Source: Mayamaea pseudoterrestris
Lineage: Eukaryota > Bacillariophyta > Bacillariophyceae > Sellaphorales > Sellaphoraceae
DNA: 64,000 nucleotides
Direction of reading: 5' to 3'
NCBI GenBank assembly: GCA_027923505.1
Contig: BROI01000010.1
Coordinates: forward strand, 186,001-250,000
The notes under the pieces were generated by a model. It saw nothing but the letters and a program-made list of their open reading frames with translations, did no database searches and was not told where the DNA came from. Numbering within the stretch: position 1 is the stretch's first letter; every line of letters begins with the position of its first letter. Below, piece after piece: positions 11,425 to 21,113 of the stretch. Made by a program: the position numbers and the translations under genes.

Positions 11425-11496
11425 ACCTTGTCGCGCCTCGACTCCCTTCCGCCGCCGCCCCTCGCCAGAGCGGGAGGCAACCGACGGCTCGCGCCG

Positions 11497-13713
11497 TCAG
11501 TTGCCCCGAGCTTGTCCTCTCTCAGCCAGCTTCTTGGCCTCGTTGGCTGTCTTGACAGCAAACTGACAGTCCTTCTCCAGCTTCTGCGTCGCTTCCGCAA
11601 ACTTGACGACGCTCACCCGGTTTTCAATGAGGTGAATCGTCATGACGCTTGACACCGACGGGTGGTTGCGGAAATCCTTCTCCAAGTAACCCTGGGCGAT
11701 CTGATGCGACTGCATCATACTCCACAAGTAACACGCCACATGGTTTGAGCGTTCATCTTCGTCGGCCTCATAGTTGACCAGCGCTGCCTCGGCCCGCACC
11801 TTGTGAAAGTCGGTCCACATTTGGTGAATCATTCCTGCCAACAATTCCCAGCTTTCCTTGTTCTCTCCCATCTCGCTCATGAAGTTGAGCTTGAACGTGA
11901 AGAACTGCGTAAGGCACGAGTCGGCTTTGGCGAGCATCTCTTGGGCGAGACGCTTTGCTCCTCCTGACATATCTGACGAGCGGATGTGTCCATTGAGGGC
12001 CTTGGTGGTCTGGCTGATGCGCTCAGTCAATCTGATACGCTTTGACATGATGCGCTGCGACGTCCCGTTCCAAGCTTCCCATGAGGTTAGACCAGGAAGG
12101 AGATGCTTGTGGCTTCCCAGCGCGCTCTGCTCTTTCTCCGTCCCGCCGTAGACGAGCGGAAGGGGCAGATTGAGTGACGCGATGATCGTGGCTTGGAAGC
12201 TGCTAGCGAAACCAGCTTTCTTGGCGTTGGCCACATTCCCAAGCACTGACGTTGGGTCGGCGTTGCTGGCGTAGGCCAGTTGCAACAGGGAGAAGGGGTC
12301 GATGAGAAGAGTCATGTGCTTGGCCGCAATCTTGAGGGCGTCGACCACTTCGAGCGTCTTGAGCAGGGACGCGTAAGTGATGTTGTCGAACACGACTTGG
12401 GTGCTTGATCCTGCTTCTTCACAATGCTCCACGCGAGCCTTCAATGACGCGAGTTCGTCAAGCGCGCTTCCTCCAGCGGCCGATCCAATGCCAGCGTCGA
12501 GCAGCTCTCTCACGTCGCCCATGATCTTGGAGGTTGCGGCGTTGACTGCAGCTGAGACTTGGGCTGAAATCGACATTCCGCTCGCCAAAGCTGCGGCTGG
12601 CGATGGCCCAACGCGCAGCTGCTCCTTAACGTACTCGCCACACATGTTGAGCGTTTCCATGACTCCTCCATCCTGCAGCAGAAGGATTACCTGCTCGCCA
12701 ATGGACTGCTTCGCCGCGTTGGACGCGAAGGGCTGCGTCTCAAACTTCGACTGCGCTTGCTTGAGCGAGTCGATTTCCTTTTGCATGGCCATCATGCGCT
12801 CTTCATCACGGATTCCTGTCGCGGATTGGCGACCAACCATAGTCCACAAGCTGGCTTCTACATCGTCACTGCGCGAACCGACTAAGCGCTCCAAGCGCGT
12901 GACCCTGACGTCGAATCCGTCGAGCTCATCGTCAATCGCAACCTTGTTGAGACGCACTTGCTTGGCTTGGTCTTGCGCCGCCTCCTGGAGTTGTCGAACT
13001 CCTTCGGCGAGGATAGGGACAGCTTGTTCGACTTTGCTCTTTAGCGTTGCGTCCGAAACCTTGCCCGTCGGAAAGGTCACACTGGCGACGTCAACCCAAT
13101 CGCTTGGCGAGTCGGAGTCTTCCATCTTCAATGGGCTTCGGCGAGCTGCACGTGGCGTGGCCATCGCAAACTGGGCAGAGGCGATCGCTGCGCTCATCAC
13201 TTGATCGCTTTGACTATGAGGATCCCGCAATGCGGTGAAGAACATCTGCCAGTCGACGACAGAGCGCTGGGTGGAGAGCATGGTGGCCCGGGCTTCTGGT
13301 CCGATGTCTTCGACACGGACCCACTGGGTGGTGAAGGCGGTGGGGGAGGAGCCTGTAGGAGAGGTGATGAAAAGGCAGGCGGTGTCACTGTCTTCAAAGC
13401 GAAACTTGTTCTTCTCATGGGCTTTCACGACGCAAGTGTCCGTCGCGCAACAGAAACGAGTATCACCCACACGGCCGCCGCACACGCCTTCCGCCAATCC
13501 ATCTTGGTTCAACCAAACTTCAATCAAACTGACTCCACTCGCCGAGGGAGACACAACCCCCCCGGATCCTTTTTGCTTACCTTGTCGCGCCGACTCCGAC
13601 AGGTCCTCGGCATCACGAGAAAACTGGGACTCGAGGATGCGCTGAGTCGAGCCCGCCGCAGGAGGGGCGGCCATGAGCGCCTTGAGCTTGTCAACGGCGC
13701 TGGGAGACGACAT
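11497..13713 (-). CDS. ORF1 (gag-like) region of the YR retroelement
   Basis: This is an open frame of 738 codons starting with ATG 70 bp inside repeat A1. The predicted protein has an N-terminal low-complexity segment and a long helical middle with coiled-coil character (roughly residues 215-330, many Glu/Gln/Lys heptads). A second helical section runs near the C-terminus. No zinc knuckle is visible. By position it corresponds to the first, gag-like ORF of DIRS-order elements, whose protein is thought to package the RNA. I infer this from position; the sequence does not match a domain I can name. Confidence 0.65.
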   Translation of the reverse strand: MSSPSAVDKLKALMAAPPAAGSTQRILESQFSRDAEDLSESARQGKQKGSGGVVSPSASGVSLIEVWLNQDGLAEGVCGGRVGDTRFCCATDTCVVKAHEKNKFRFEDSDTACLFITSPTGSSPTAFTTQWVRVEDIGPEARATMLSTQRSVVDWQMFFTALRDPHSQSDQVMSAAIASAQFAMATPRAARRSPLKMEDSDSPSDWVDVASVTFPTGKVSDATLKSKVEQAVPILAEGVRQLQEAAQDQAKQVRLNKVAIDDELDGFDVRVTRLERLVGSRSDDVEASLWTMVGRQSATGIRDEERMMAMQKEIDSLKQAQSKFETQPFASNAAKQSIGEQVILLLQDGGVMETLNMCGEYVKEQLRVGPSPAAALASGMSISAQVSAAVNAATSKIMGDVRELLDAGIGSAAGGSALDELASLKARVEHCEEAGSSTQVVFDNITYASLLKTLEVVDALKIAAKHMTLLIDPFSLLQLAYASNADPTSVLGNVANAKKAGFASSFQATIIASLNLPLPLVYGGTEKEQSALGSHKHLLPGLTSWEAWNGTSQRIMSKRIRLTERISQTTKALNGHIRSSDMSGGAKRLAQEMLAKADSCLTQFFTFKLNFMSEMGENKESWELLAGMIHQMWTDFHKVRAEAALVNYEADEDERSNHVACYLWSMMQSHQIAQGYLEKDFRNHPSVSSVMTIHLIENRVSVVKFAEATQKLEKDCQFAVKTANEAKKLAERGQARGN

Positions 13714-13782
13714 GATGGAAAAGCGGAGCTGTAACGTACGGCGGGTACAATCACACGGACGACAGGAAGCCTGCTGGTAGTG

Positions 13783-14025
13783 TTAAACAAGTAAAGCCTT
13801 TATGCTGCTCCCAAGAGAGATCTCTTTTGGTTCCTGGGTCGACAACGTTCGAGCCTTCCTTGCAACAACTGATCGTTTCTCGTCTCCTTGCAAATTGGAT
13901 GGCCTCAATTGCCAATGCCATCAATTTGCTCCAGATTGCAAGTCCGTTGGTAATCGAGTGGTAGCCCTTTCAATCCGTCTGTCCAGTGTTCGTTCCATAC
14001 CAGCTTGGCTTGTGTGCTTGTCGTG
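13783..14025 (-). repeat. Split direct repeat A1 of the YR retroelement
   Basis: This 243-bp stretch is identical by eye to 288-530. It forms the outer 5' end of the element on the minus strand, 70 bp upstream of the ORF1 start codon, so it probably contains the promoter of the element. Homology stops abruptly at 14025, which sets the element border. The apyrase stop codon lies only 160 bp further on. Confidence 0.9.
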
Positions 14026-14185
14026 TGTGGAGTAAAATAATGAGTCGGCGCGCACGTGCTCGACGTTCACTTAAGAACCATTGCTATCGGATCGCTACCT
14101 GGGACGATAGCAAATGGCAGCTCTATGCTGCCTAGAGGCTAAAATCAATATCCAATTTCTAATATTTATATGAGTGATTATAAAG

Positions 14186-15898
14186 TCATATTGCCGTGGT
14201 GGCCCCAACAAAGTACCGCTGCGCCGTTGTATGTATCAGACTCGTCGACCAAAAGGGACTTTCAGTTTCGGTTGCATCCTCTTCAGTGATGCTTGTTTCA
14301 TTTGTTGTTGTTTTGATTTCATGTTCGTTGACGCTCGTCCCAATAGCTACTTTGCGCCATTGCTCGCTCATCGCTCGCTGCTCCGCCCGCAGCGCGAGCG
14401 CATTCCCCAGCGACCATTCCGCCTCTTTGCCGTCCACCAAGTAGGTAAAGGTAATTTCGCGACTCGATGAGTCAAACCCAAAGCCATCCTTCAATAGCGT
14501 CACCAAATAAACACTCTCCAGGCACCGGTGCGGCAGTATATCGGCGCGCGTGTATTGATGCGCGTCATGCTGCACCAGTTCCAAGTCGTTGGTCCAAGAC
14601 CGACTGCACAATCCGTCCAATGCGTCGGCAAGCTCCTGCATGGACGGGTTTGGCCACGACTCGTTCAATATAGCATGCGCCTGCAAATTGTTGGTGGCCA
14701 ATTCGCGCAAACAGTCTAATGCGAAAAAGTATAGCGACATGGCCAAGAACTTGTTGCCGCGTACCGGCGGATGCGGAATGCCACCAACATGCGTGCCAAG
14801 CAAGTCGAACCGATCCGTTTCGTCGGCGTGGGAAACGAGTCGACGAACCTGCTTGACGCACGCGTTTGCGTTTCCAGTTCCAACGAGCGTGTAGTTTCGA
14901 TGCACTTGGCGATGATTCACAAAGGCGCATGGATTGTCGATTGTAAAGGTAGATGATTGCGACACTGCTGCTACTATTTCACGTTCATGCTCATGAATCC
15001 ACGTGTCAAAGAGCCGCTCCCGAAACTGGTCCACGCCGTAGCCAAGGTACGAGGTGGCAAAAAAGTCGTTGGCGTGAAACTGCGCAGCCGGCGGTTCGTC
15101 GTCATCACCAACAGCACTGTCATCTTGTTGCATCGGCAGAAAGACAATCTGCGTCGAGCTCCCACCCATGTCGAGCGCCCCAATCGGTCGTTGGCTGCTG
15201 TAAACATGATGGGCGTCTCGTTGATGTTGCTTGGTTTGTCGAACAAACTCTAAATGCACATTCATGCTGCCCTCCAAATAATTGGCCGCCAACAATCCGT
15301 AGTAGCCTTCAAGTTTACCGGATAGTGTTGAAATGGTGAAGCGCCTAAAGGGATTCTGTTGCGATGCGTCGAGTCCTTGCACCATACGTTCGTAGACCAT
15401 TTGCTGCTCGCGAACAGAATACAGTCGCATGCCGGCCGTGGCTTGGTACAAGACTGGTGTGGATGCGTGAAACTGAGGTGAAATAATGCTTGCCGCATAT
15501 TGGAGACAAGGCAGTATGTGATTTGCCAGTGCCGCCGATGCGTTTGAAACTGTTGCATCATCATGATCATTGTTTTCATTTTCGTGAGCCGCAAAGTCCG
15601 ACAGTGCCTCCGTGGTGCGCATGGTGCCGCGACACGCGACGGTTTCCATGTCGTCATCGTTACTGACAAACTCGAAAATATGCAAACGACTTCCCGTCGA
15701 GCCGCCGTCAATGACAATGATAAAAGGAGAATGCTGATGATTGTCGTTGGAGGGAGATTTCGTGACAGTTGTTGCATTGTGACTCACGGACTGCACCGAT
15801 GCAGTTGCATGCAACGCTTTGACATTGCGCAGTAGAAAGAGTAGACACTGCAGCATCTGCAGCAGCAGTAGGCATCGACTTGTAGTGGTAGTCATCAT
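14186..15898 (-). CDS. Apyrase / GDA1-CD39 family nucleoside phosphatase
   Basis: The 570-residue protein has a hydrophobic N-terminal segment (about residues 8-25, LLLLQMLQCLLFLL) that may be a signal anchor or signal peptide. The apyrase conserved regions follow in order: ACR1 (IVIDGGSTGSRLHIFEF, about 61-77), ACR2 (YQATAGMRLY), ACR3 (SGKLEGYYGLLAANYL) and ACR4 (ALDMGGSSTQIVF). These bind nucleotide phosphates and the divalent metal. The enzyme would hydrolyse NTP/NDP in the secretory lumen or outside the cell. The start is the first ATG of a Met-Met pair; the extra upstream codons lack an ATG. A perfect TGACGTCA lies about 330 bp upstream. The gene is single-exon, and its 3' end is 160 bp from the YR retroelement. 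Confidence 0.93.
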   Translation of the reverse strand: MMTTTTSRCLLLLQMLQCLLFLLRNVKALHATASVQSVSHNATTVTKSPSNDNHQHSPFIIVIDGGSTGSRLHIFEFVSNDDDMETVACRGTMRTTEALSDFAAHENENNDHDDATVSNASAALANHILPCLQYAASIISPQFHASTPVLYQATAGMRLYSVREQQMVYERMVQGLDASQQNPFRRFTISTLSGKLEGYYGLLAANYLEGSMNVHLEFVRQTKQHQRDAHHVYSSQRPIGALDMGGSSTQIVFLPMQQDDSAVGDDDEPPAAQFHANDFFATSYLGYGVDQFRERLFDTWIHEHEREIVAAVSQSSTFTIDNPCAFVNHRQVHRNYTLVGTGNANACVKQVRRLVSHADETDRFDLLGTHVGGIPHPPVRGNKFLAMSLYFFALDCLRELATNNLQAHAILNESWPNPSMQELADALDGLCSRSWTNDLELVQHDAHQYTRADILPHRCLESVYLVTLLKDGFGFDSSSREITFTYLVDGKEAEWSLGNALALRAEQRAMSEQWRKVAIGTSVNEHEIKTTTNETSITEEDATETESPFWSTSLIHTTAQRYFVGATTAI

Positions 15899-16473
15899 GT
15901 CGGCCAGCAATGACTACTGTATTGATTGACTGAAACGAATCTCTTGTTCAGCAGCGAGGACGAATCTGTGACAAAGCTTGGGAGTCGAATGGAACGAGCT
16001 GGTAGATGAAGCTCTCTCCTTCGTCCTTGATGACAAATAGTCACAACTCTCTATCTCTCTCGAGACTTCCTTTCTCTTGGGGAATCGCAAAACTTGATGG
16101 CTGCAAGTGATGCTCGAGAGACGTGAACTATCAGTCGAATGCGTTCCAAGTGTGATGTTGTGGACCAGCGCATCGGCCATTAAAATTTTGCAACGGCCTC
16201 CTTGGAATTCTGAGTGACGTGGCATTGTGACGTCACACAATTCGTCCGGCGTTCCGTCACATTTTCATTCACACATGGAACAAACGTGGAACGTGCGGCC
16301 TTCCGCTCTTCCCGCTTACAGTACCTCGAGTCACAGCATCTTCATCTTCGAGTCACAGGCGTGGGTCGACTCCACAATGACCGCGTGACGCGCCCGTGCC
16401 AAGCATTCCGCGAGAAGAATCAAATCGTGCTTTTGAACTTGTGATAAAAAATGGCAGCCGATTTACGATACTA
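15899..16473. other. Intergenic, apyrase upstream region
   Basis: No gene could be supported. Apart from the CRE palindrome it holds only short unlinked open frames. Confidence 0.5.
16228..16235. promoter_or_regulatory. Perfect CRE palindrome TGACGTCA upstream of apyrase
   Basis: The palindrome sits in GTGACGTCACAC, about 330 bp 5' of the apyrase start. TGACGTCA is the classic binding core of CREB/ATF-type bZIP factors. In diatoms such CRE-like cores are known in CO2- and light-responsive promoters. Function here is inferred. Confidence 0.4.
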
Positions 16474-17323
16474 TCCCTAACTATTAACCGTGTCCACTCT
16501 GTGCAAATTTTCGCGCCAGCCTCGCTCCCAAAAACGCAGCAGTTTCTTGCCCATCACCATGACGGCGGAGCAAACACTATCATTACAGTGTAAATATAAT
16601 ACTCTAGCCTCATTTTTAACATGTACATTGACTAATTAAAACCTTGCGGATGTGATGATGTGATCAAAATGGTCCCGCTGCAGCGTCGTCATTGAGTTTG
16701 CTTTGTGCATGCCGTACGCGGAACGAGCAGTGATGGAGCTTATTCCTGTAAAGCCTACTCTGTAACGCTTGCTCCTTAAATGCATTCTCATAGCTACAGC
16801 TGGTTTTCTGACATTCTTGTTAATGCAGCAAAGTGTCGCAGCAGTTTGAAGCCATTGACTGCTGCTGCTGATGCCGAGCTTCTGGTGCAAGGTTGGAACG
16901 AGTTGAACGCTGACATGCTTACTCCCTTCTTGGCTGGTCCTGGCAAGTCACAGAGCTTTCCTATGCGCAAATCGGCTATTGGATGGGACTTGGGTGTAGC
17001 GGCGCTAAAAGATGCAAGGATATGCATTTTTCAGTACTGGTTGACTCTTCGACGAGTCGTCGTCATCGACGTCAAAAACACTGTCAGCTGCATGTGGTTT
17101 TCGTAATGAGCTCCGACCATTCTCATGCTGGATTTGCTCCATATAAGTCTCTACAGTATTGCTCATGGCTATCATGCAATAGACTGATATAAGAATGGGT
17201 GTAGATGGCTATTAGCAGTAGTATTGATCCTCCACCATGGTGGACGCGAAGGACGGCTTTTTTTTTGAAGAGCGAGGCTGGCGCGAAAATTTGCACGGAG
17301 TGGACACGGTTAATAGTTAGGGA
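16474..17323. mobile_element. Non-autonomous DNA transposon with about 54-bp inverted repeats and TA flanks
   Basis: The left end (TCCCTAACTATTAACC at 16474) matches the reverse complement of the right end (up to 17323) over 54 bp with a single mismatch. A looser match continues inward for about 50 bp. TA flanks both ends (16472-16473 and 17324-17325), as for Tc1/mariner-type insertions. The 850-bp interior has only short open frames; the longest (16780-17106) does not resemble a transposase I can name. This fits a non-autonomous mariner-like element. The family is inferred from ends and flanks only. Confidence 0.7.
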
Positions 17324-17470
17324 TAATAGTAGTTCAATAGCATACCGGTAAGCCAAGGGAGCGAGTAATCTATAGTTTAACAAGTTTAGTTGTATCTAAT
17401 GTAAATGTATCTCTGGAGCCTTGATAACGCCTCGAACAAAGTAGGGAGTATAATGCCGCTCGACTGCAGC

Positions 17471-18391
17471 CTACGCCGACGCTGCCACGGTGGGATCCAG
17501 CAGCAGCATCAACAAGTTGGTTCCTTGCTGCCAAGCGTCAAGCTCCATGCAAATGTCGTCGCGTAGTCGCGTAAAGTAGTCAACGTTGCAGTCAATCGTG
17601 AACTTGGTATTGGTTGCGCTGCCGGTATGCTGCTCGTCCGCATAGTCAACAACCACCAGCAAACTTTTAATGGCAACCAATGCCATGATCAAGTGACAAG
17701 CCACGACTCCTTCATCATGATGATTGTTTTCACTACATTGTGAGTCAAACGCCGATGATACTTGGGCCGACAGGTGGAAAAACTTGTAGGCGTTGCGCAA
17801 CAGTGTATTGCACGACGAATTACCATGCAACAGTTGAGCCAGCAGAAAACTCGTCACGCCGCAGTTGTAAATGATAATGGAGGATTCAACGTTTGGATTG
17901 CGAGTCGTCATTGTCGAGCTATTGCTGCAGTCCATGCTGATCAAGTCAATTTTGATGGCAAACGTTTCGTCGCTGCTCATCATGGACTGCATCGTGGAAG
18001 CACTGGGCGGCATGGACGGATCGCACGACAAACTCTTGGTGCGACGCAACAGCTTGACGGGCTGCGGATGGGCCCGTCGCTGGCATGCTTGCTGCAGCAG
18101 GTGACGAACTGACGGTTTACTTGTTGCTGTACGCGATTGACACACTTGCTGCAGCACGACGGTTGCGTCTTGGAAAGTCTTGTGCGCCTGGTGCAGACAA
18201 CCTTGCGCGAGCATGGAGACGCCGGCATTATTGAGTGACACGGCGGCGCAGTAGGCGTGGTGGCGAGAGTCCGTGAGCATCATTATATTGTCGCGGTATA
18301 ATATTGTTGCGATGGTAACCGTCTCGGAAATTGTGAATCGTTTGCTGCAGCGGCAAGACTTGTTCGAACCATTCCGTGGGGACTCGAACAT
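17471..18391 (-). CDS. TPR-like hypothetical protein
   Basis: This is a 306-residue protein if it starts at 18391; an alternative start at the Met-Met pair (18283) gives 270 residues. A segment YCAAVSLNNAGVSMLAQG, followed by HQAHKTFQDATVVLQQ, has the spacing of tetratricopeptide helices (small residue, Gly-Cys turn, Ala/Phe positions). A second N-x-G-V-x-x-x-L-L-A-Q-L segment lies near residue 200. The middle is Ser/Arg-rich low complexity. Similar LNN-G-V-x-L-L-x-x-G proteins are frequent in diatoms and their function is unknown. The C-terminal half has hydrophobic helices (VVACHLIMALVAIKSLLVVV) that could be TPR-type helices or a membrane segment. No partner can be named. Confidence 0.65.
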   Translation of the reverse strand: MFESPRNGSNKSCRCSKRFTISETVTIATILYRDNIMMLTDSRHHAYCAAVSLNNAGVSMLAQGCLHQAHKTFQDATVVLQQVCQSRTATSKPSVRHLLQQACQRRAHPQPVKLLRRTKSLSCDPSMPPSASTMQSMMSSDETFAIKIDLISMDCSNSSTMTTRNPNVESSIIIYNCGVTSFLLAQLLHGNSSCNTLLRNAYKFFHLSAQVSSAFDSQCSENNHHDEGVVACHLIMALVAIKSLLVVVDYADEQHTGSATNTKFTIDCNVDYFTRLRDDICMELDAWQQGTNLLMLLLDPTVAASA

Positions 18392-19143
18392 GTGGCGAGA
18401 ACAATCGATTTGGCGCGGTTCGCTTCCCGCTTCGTTGCGTTCTGCAGAGTCGTACAATTAAGCCGTGATGAAAGACGCGTCTTGAAACCCTATTCCATTC
18501 TGGTTTGGCATTCGCATTCAATTGCATAGTCGAATGGCATGACGAGTATTCATGAAACGACAGACTTGTTTGGCATGACGCGCCGCGAAATCTGGGCCTG
18601 GTCGGCAATCATGGTTCAACTTGTACGACCAGGCGTATGTAACAAACGACTCGGTCTGAATACGAAAGGGTCGGAGAGTCGGTCGGTTGAGCAAGTAGTG
18701 GAGGATTGGAACGCAGCTGTTCGGATTCGAATTTCGCAAGGCGGTGGGAGCAAGGTCTAGCTATTATATGAATGCAACGAGGACAAGCACTGCCTTGCTC
18801 ATTCACCCTTGCCTGCAAAATGCGTCTGCGGAGTATATGTGTACTGAATGTTTACTCTCTCATGCCAGCGGAGGTTCTGGTCGTGCGTGTATGGGAGATG
18901 CGACCAACAGCATTCGCGTCGACCCTGGCCCTTTTGGAGCATGCTACGGTAAACCGTTGCCAGCGATGGTACAAAGCCATAATAGTTTACTACAAGCAGC
19001 TACCTCACTCGGTGAGCATGTTCTCTTTTTTATTTGTTGTTATTAAGCTGCCCTACACTATGCCTTTTCCCATAACCAATCACCTTTGTCAACTGCCCCA
19101 TCGCCACCACCACATCATGTTTGTCCGCACACACCATAATCTT
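18392..19143. other. Intergenic, no supported gene
   Basis: This spacer lies between the TPR-like gene and the Rpn9 stop codon. Several short open frames exist on both strands but none has a recognisable product. Confidence 0.5.
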
Positions 19144-20448
19144 CTAAAACGCCGCATCGACAGTCGTTTGCATATACTCCTTCATCGACACCACCTTTTC
19201 CGCCCAGTCTCCAAACCGACGCGCCAACTGCTTGGTCTGCTCCTGGTCCAAGACTCTTGGTAAAACCCACGTCACTTGCAACGTTTGACTCACTTGATCC
19301 AAGCTGCCTTCAATCAAGTGCACCGACAGTGCCCGCATGCACACCCATTCAACTTGATCCAACTCAACGTGTAAACGAGCGGCAATTTCGTCAAACGATA
19401 AAATGCGCTCGTTGCTTGGTTTATCGAAAATGTAGTGCACCAGCGCCATGAGCGTCAGCTTTTCGTAAACAACCGAGGCGCCATGGACCAGTGCTGGGTG
19501 CTGTTGAATGTCGTTTGCGTGCGTTTGACTGAGCGCGTTGAAATGTACGACATTGCCGTCGGCGCAGGTTTGCAGCAGTTGCACCAGCCACGTGTAGCTC
19601 TCATTCTCGACCAATGCCTGCACAATGCTCGTTTGCAGAATGCGCTGCAGGTCGTAGACGCCTTCTCCCACCAGCGCCGCAACGATCAAGTCAACGGCCA
19701 GTGCAACATTCTTGGTCTTGTTCTTGTCACTGGTACTTGTTTTCGAAACATTACTGCTACCATCATTACTATCACTATAATATTGCAGGTAGCTCAAGCA
19801 CTCCGCGACAAATCGCTCCGGCGGTCCCACCAGTTTGTAATAGTTCATGCTCGCCTCGTAGTGCGCCACATGCACCAGTGACGACGACGACGAAAACATC
19901 ATCTCCAATTGCTTGGCGTTCTGCTGCAGCGTCATCTTCATGCTGGCCAACGTAGCTGCGGTATTATCGTTGCTAGTGCTTGTAGTATTTTGACTCACTT
20001 GCTGCGTCTCTTGCTGCTGCAACGTGGTCGACACGAGCTTGCTCTGCAAATACAGTTTCGCCGCCGAGTAGTTTTGGTTCTCGTCGTCATGATTGTCTTC
20101 GCCGAGCACCGTCTCCAAGCAATTCTCCAAGACGGAGCGACTGTCTGATACGCTGGGCAATTTGGACGCCACAGTGGCCACAATAATCGCGTACGAAACC
20201 ACGTTGAGCTGCGGCTGCAGCTTGGACAAGACGTTTTCGAGTAGTTTCAGCATGATTTCGGGGTCTAAGGCAGTTTCATTACTGTCACGCAACTTGTCCA
20301 GGACGGCTACGGTCAATTGGTGCCAGTGCTTTTGTTCAACATAGTTGCTCAATGATTGAAAGAATGGGGCGTGCTTCGAATGCTCGCTTGAGAGAAACTG
20401 CAAGGCTTCCATGGCGCTCGTTGCGGGATCGGATGGAGACGACGACAT
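19144..20448 (-). CDS. PSMD13: 26S proteasome regulatory subunit Rpn9/PSMD13
   Basis: The 434-residue single-exon protein is slightly longer than the usual 370-390. Its C-terminal third is a PCI domain with winged helix. It shows the PSMD13 signature: a helix LMALVHYIFDKPSNERILSF, then DEIAARLHVELDQVEWVCMRALS, then GSLDQVSQTLQVTWVLPRVL, and a closing amphipathic helix. The N-terminal part is built of helical PCI-type repeats. Extra length comes from Gln/Thr/Ser-rich loops. Rpn9 is a scaffold subunit of the proteasome lid, beside the deubiquitinase subcomplex. The ATG at 20448 (MSSSPSD) is chosen because the frame upstream of it is hydrophobic and not family-like. It shares a 278-bp divergent promoter with the small membrane protein at 20727. 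Confidence 0.88.
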   Translation of the reverse strand: MSSSPSDPATSAMEALQFLSSEHSKHAPFFQSLSNYVEQKHWHQLTVAVLDKLRDSNETALDPEIMLKLLENVLSKLQPQLNVVSYAIIVATVASKLPSVSDSRSVLENCLETVLGEDNHDDENQNYSAAKLYLQSKLVSTTLQQQETQQVSQNTTSTSNDNTAATLASMKMTLQQNAKQLEMMFSSSSSLVHVAHYEASMNYYKLVGPPERFVAECLSYLQYYSDSNDGSSNVSKTSTSDKNKTKNVALAVDLIVAALVGEGVYDLQRILQTSIVQALVENESYTWLVQLLQTCADGNVVHFNALSQTHANDIQQHPALVHGASVVYEKLTLMALVHYIFDKPSNERILSFDEIAARLHVELDQVEWVCMRALSVHLIEGSLDQVSQTLQVTWVLPRVLDQEQTKQLARRFGDWAEKVVSMKEYMQTTVDAAF

Positions 20449-20726
20449 GCTTGTATTAGTAGTTTGATAGATCAGTAGTAGTAATAGTGGAGCAATTGGT
20501 TTGATGCAGACAACGAAGATCTTTAATGCTTTTTGCTGGCATGGATGCGGACCGAAGGTCGCGGATGGAATGTCGCACTGAGTCGTGGTGTGACATAAAA
20601 TGAACGTCATTCTTCAAAGCACGCGCGCCGAATGATGAAAGAAGTGGACGACGACGAGACGAGACGATCCATCCATCGCGTTCATTCAAATTCGCAACCA
20701 CAACCATCACACTACTATCATATACT

Positions 20727-21113
20727 ATGAACGAACTCGTCATGGCGCTCCGCGAAGGCACTAGCAGTAGCAGTAGTAGTAGTAGCGACAAGCTCCAAAT
20801 TGAACACTTATTGCTACTCGGCTCGACCAAGGCCGTCGACAAGGCCGTCAAGCGACTGGTGGATGGCGTCTTGGAGCTGGGGCGCGTCGTGGTGGAGAGT
20901 GTGCAGATTGTAGCGATTGGAGCGGCAGTCTGCCTCGTGCTCACGGGAACGTCTCAAGTCATTGCAGCGTATAAACAATCGTCTCAAGATGCTAATGCTA
21001 CAATGAAGAAGCAAAAGAAGGAGCGCAAGTCCAAGTCAGACGGTGCGTCCGTCGAAACAGACACGAATGGAGAAACGATCAAGGACGAGGGTGAAGATGT
21101 TACTGCGACGTAA
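20727..21113 (+). CDS. Small single-pass membrane protein, unknown
   Basis: This is a 128-residue protein. The N-terminus has a poly-Ser run (about residues 13-20). An amphipathic stretch (TKAVDKAVKRLVDGVLEL) comes next, then one transmembrane segment around residues 60-82 (VQIVAIGAAVCLVLTGTSQV). The tail is charged, with a Lys cluster (KKQKKERKSK) and an acidic end. I do not recognise the family. The Lys-rich tail after the membrane segment suggests the C-terminus stays in the cytosol. The gene is divergent from Rpn9, with a short intergenic region. Confidence 0.6.
   Translation: MNELVMALREGTSSSSSSSSDKLQIEHLLLLGSTKAVDKAVKRLVDGVLELGRVVVESVQIVAIGAAVCLVLTGTSQVIAAYKQSSQDANATMKKQKKERKSKSDGASVETDTNGETIKDEGEDVTAT

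Larger units (their letters stand above)
1..14025 (-). mobile_element. YR retroelement with split direct repeats (Ngaro/PAT-like), broken
   Basis: Read on the minus strand the order is: repeat A1 (14025-13783), ORF1 (13713-11497), reverse transcriptase region (11424 down to 3500, interrupted by a copia element), DIRS-type RNase H (3333-2437), tyrosine-recombinase-like region (2375 to about 1109), repeat B1 (about 1020-531), A2 (530-288) and B2 (275 to beyond the window edge). This A1-ORFs-B1-A2-B2 arrangement of split direct repeats is the signature of the Ngaro, PAT and related branches of the DIRS order, which integrate with a tyrosine recombinase rather than a DDE integrase. A1 and A2 look identical over 243 bp, so insertion was recent. 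The element is broken: about three breaks in its frames plus the nested insertion. By comparison with B1, about 220 bp of B2 should lie left of the window. No target duplication can be seen. Confidence 0.85.

Noticed and set aside
12377-13204. A 275-codon plus-strand frame opposite ORF1 of the YR element
   Set aside because: Ser/Ala/Thr-rich mirror of the coiled-coil ORF1; no motif.
18772-19263. A 163-codon plus-strand frame
   Set aside because: It overlaps the Rpn9 3' end on the other strand, with a His-rich chance composition.
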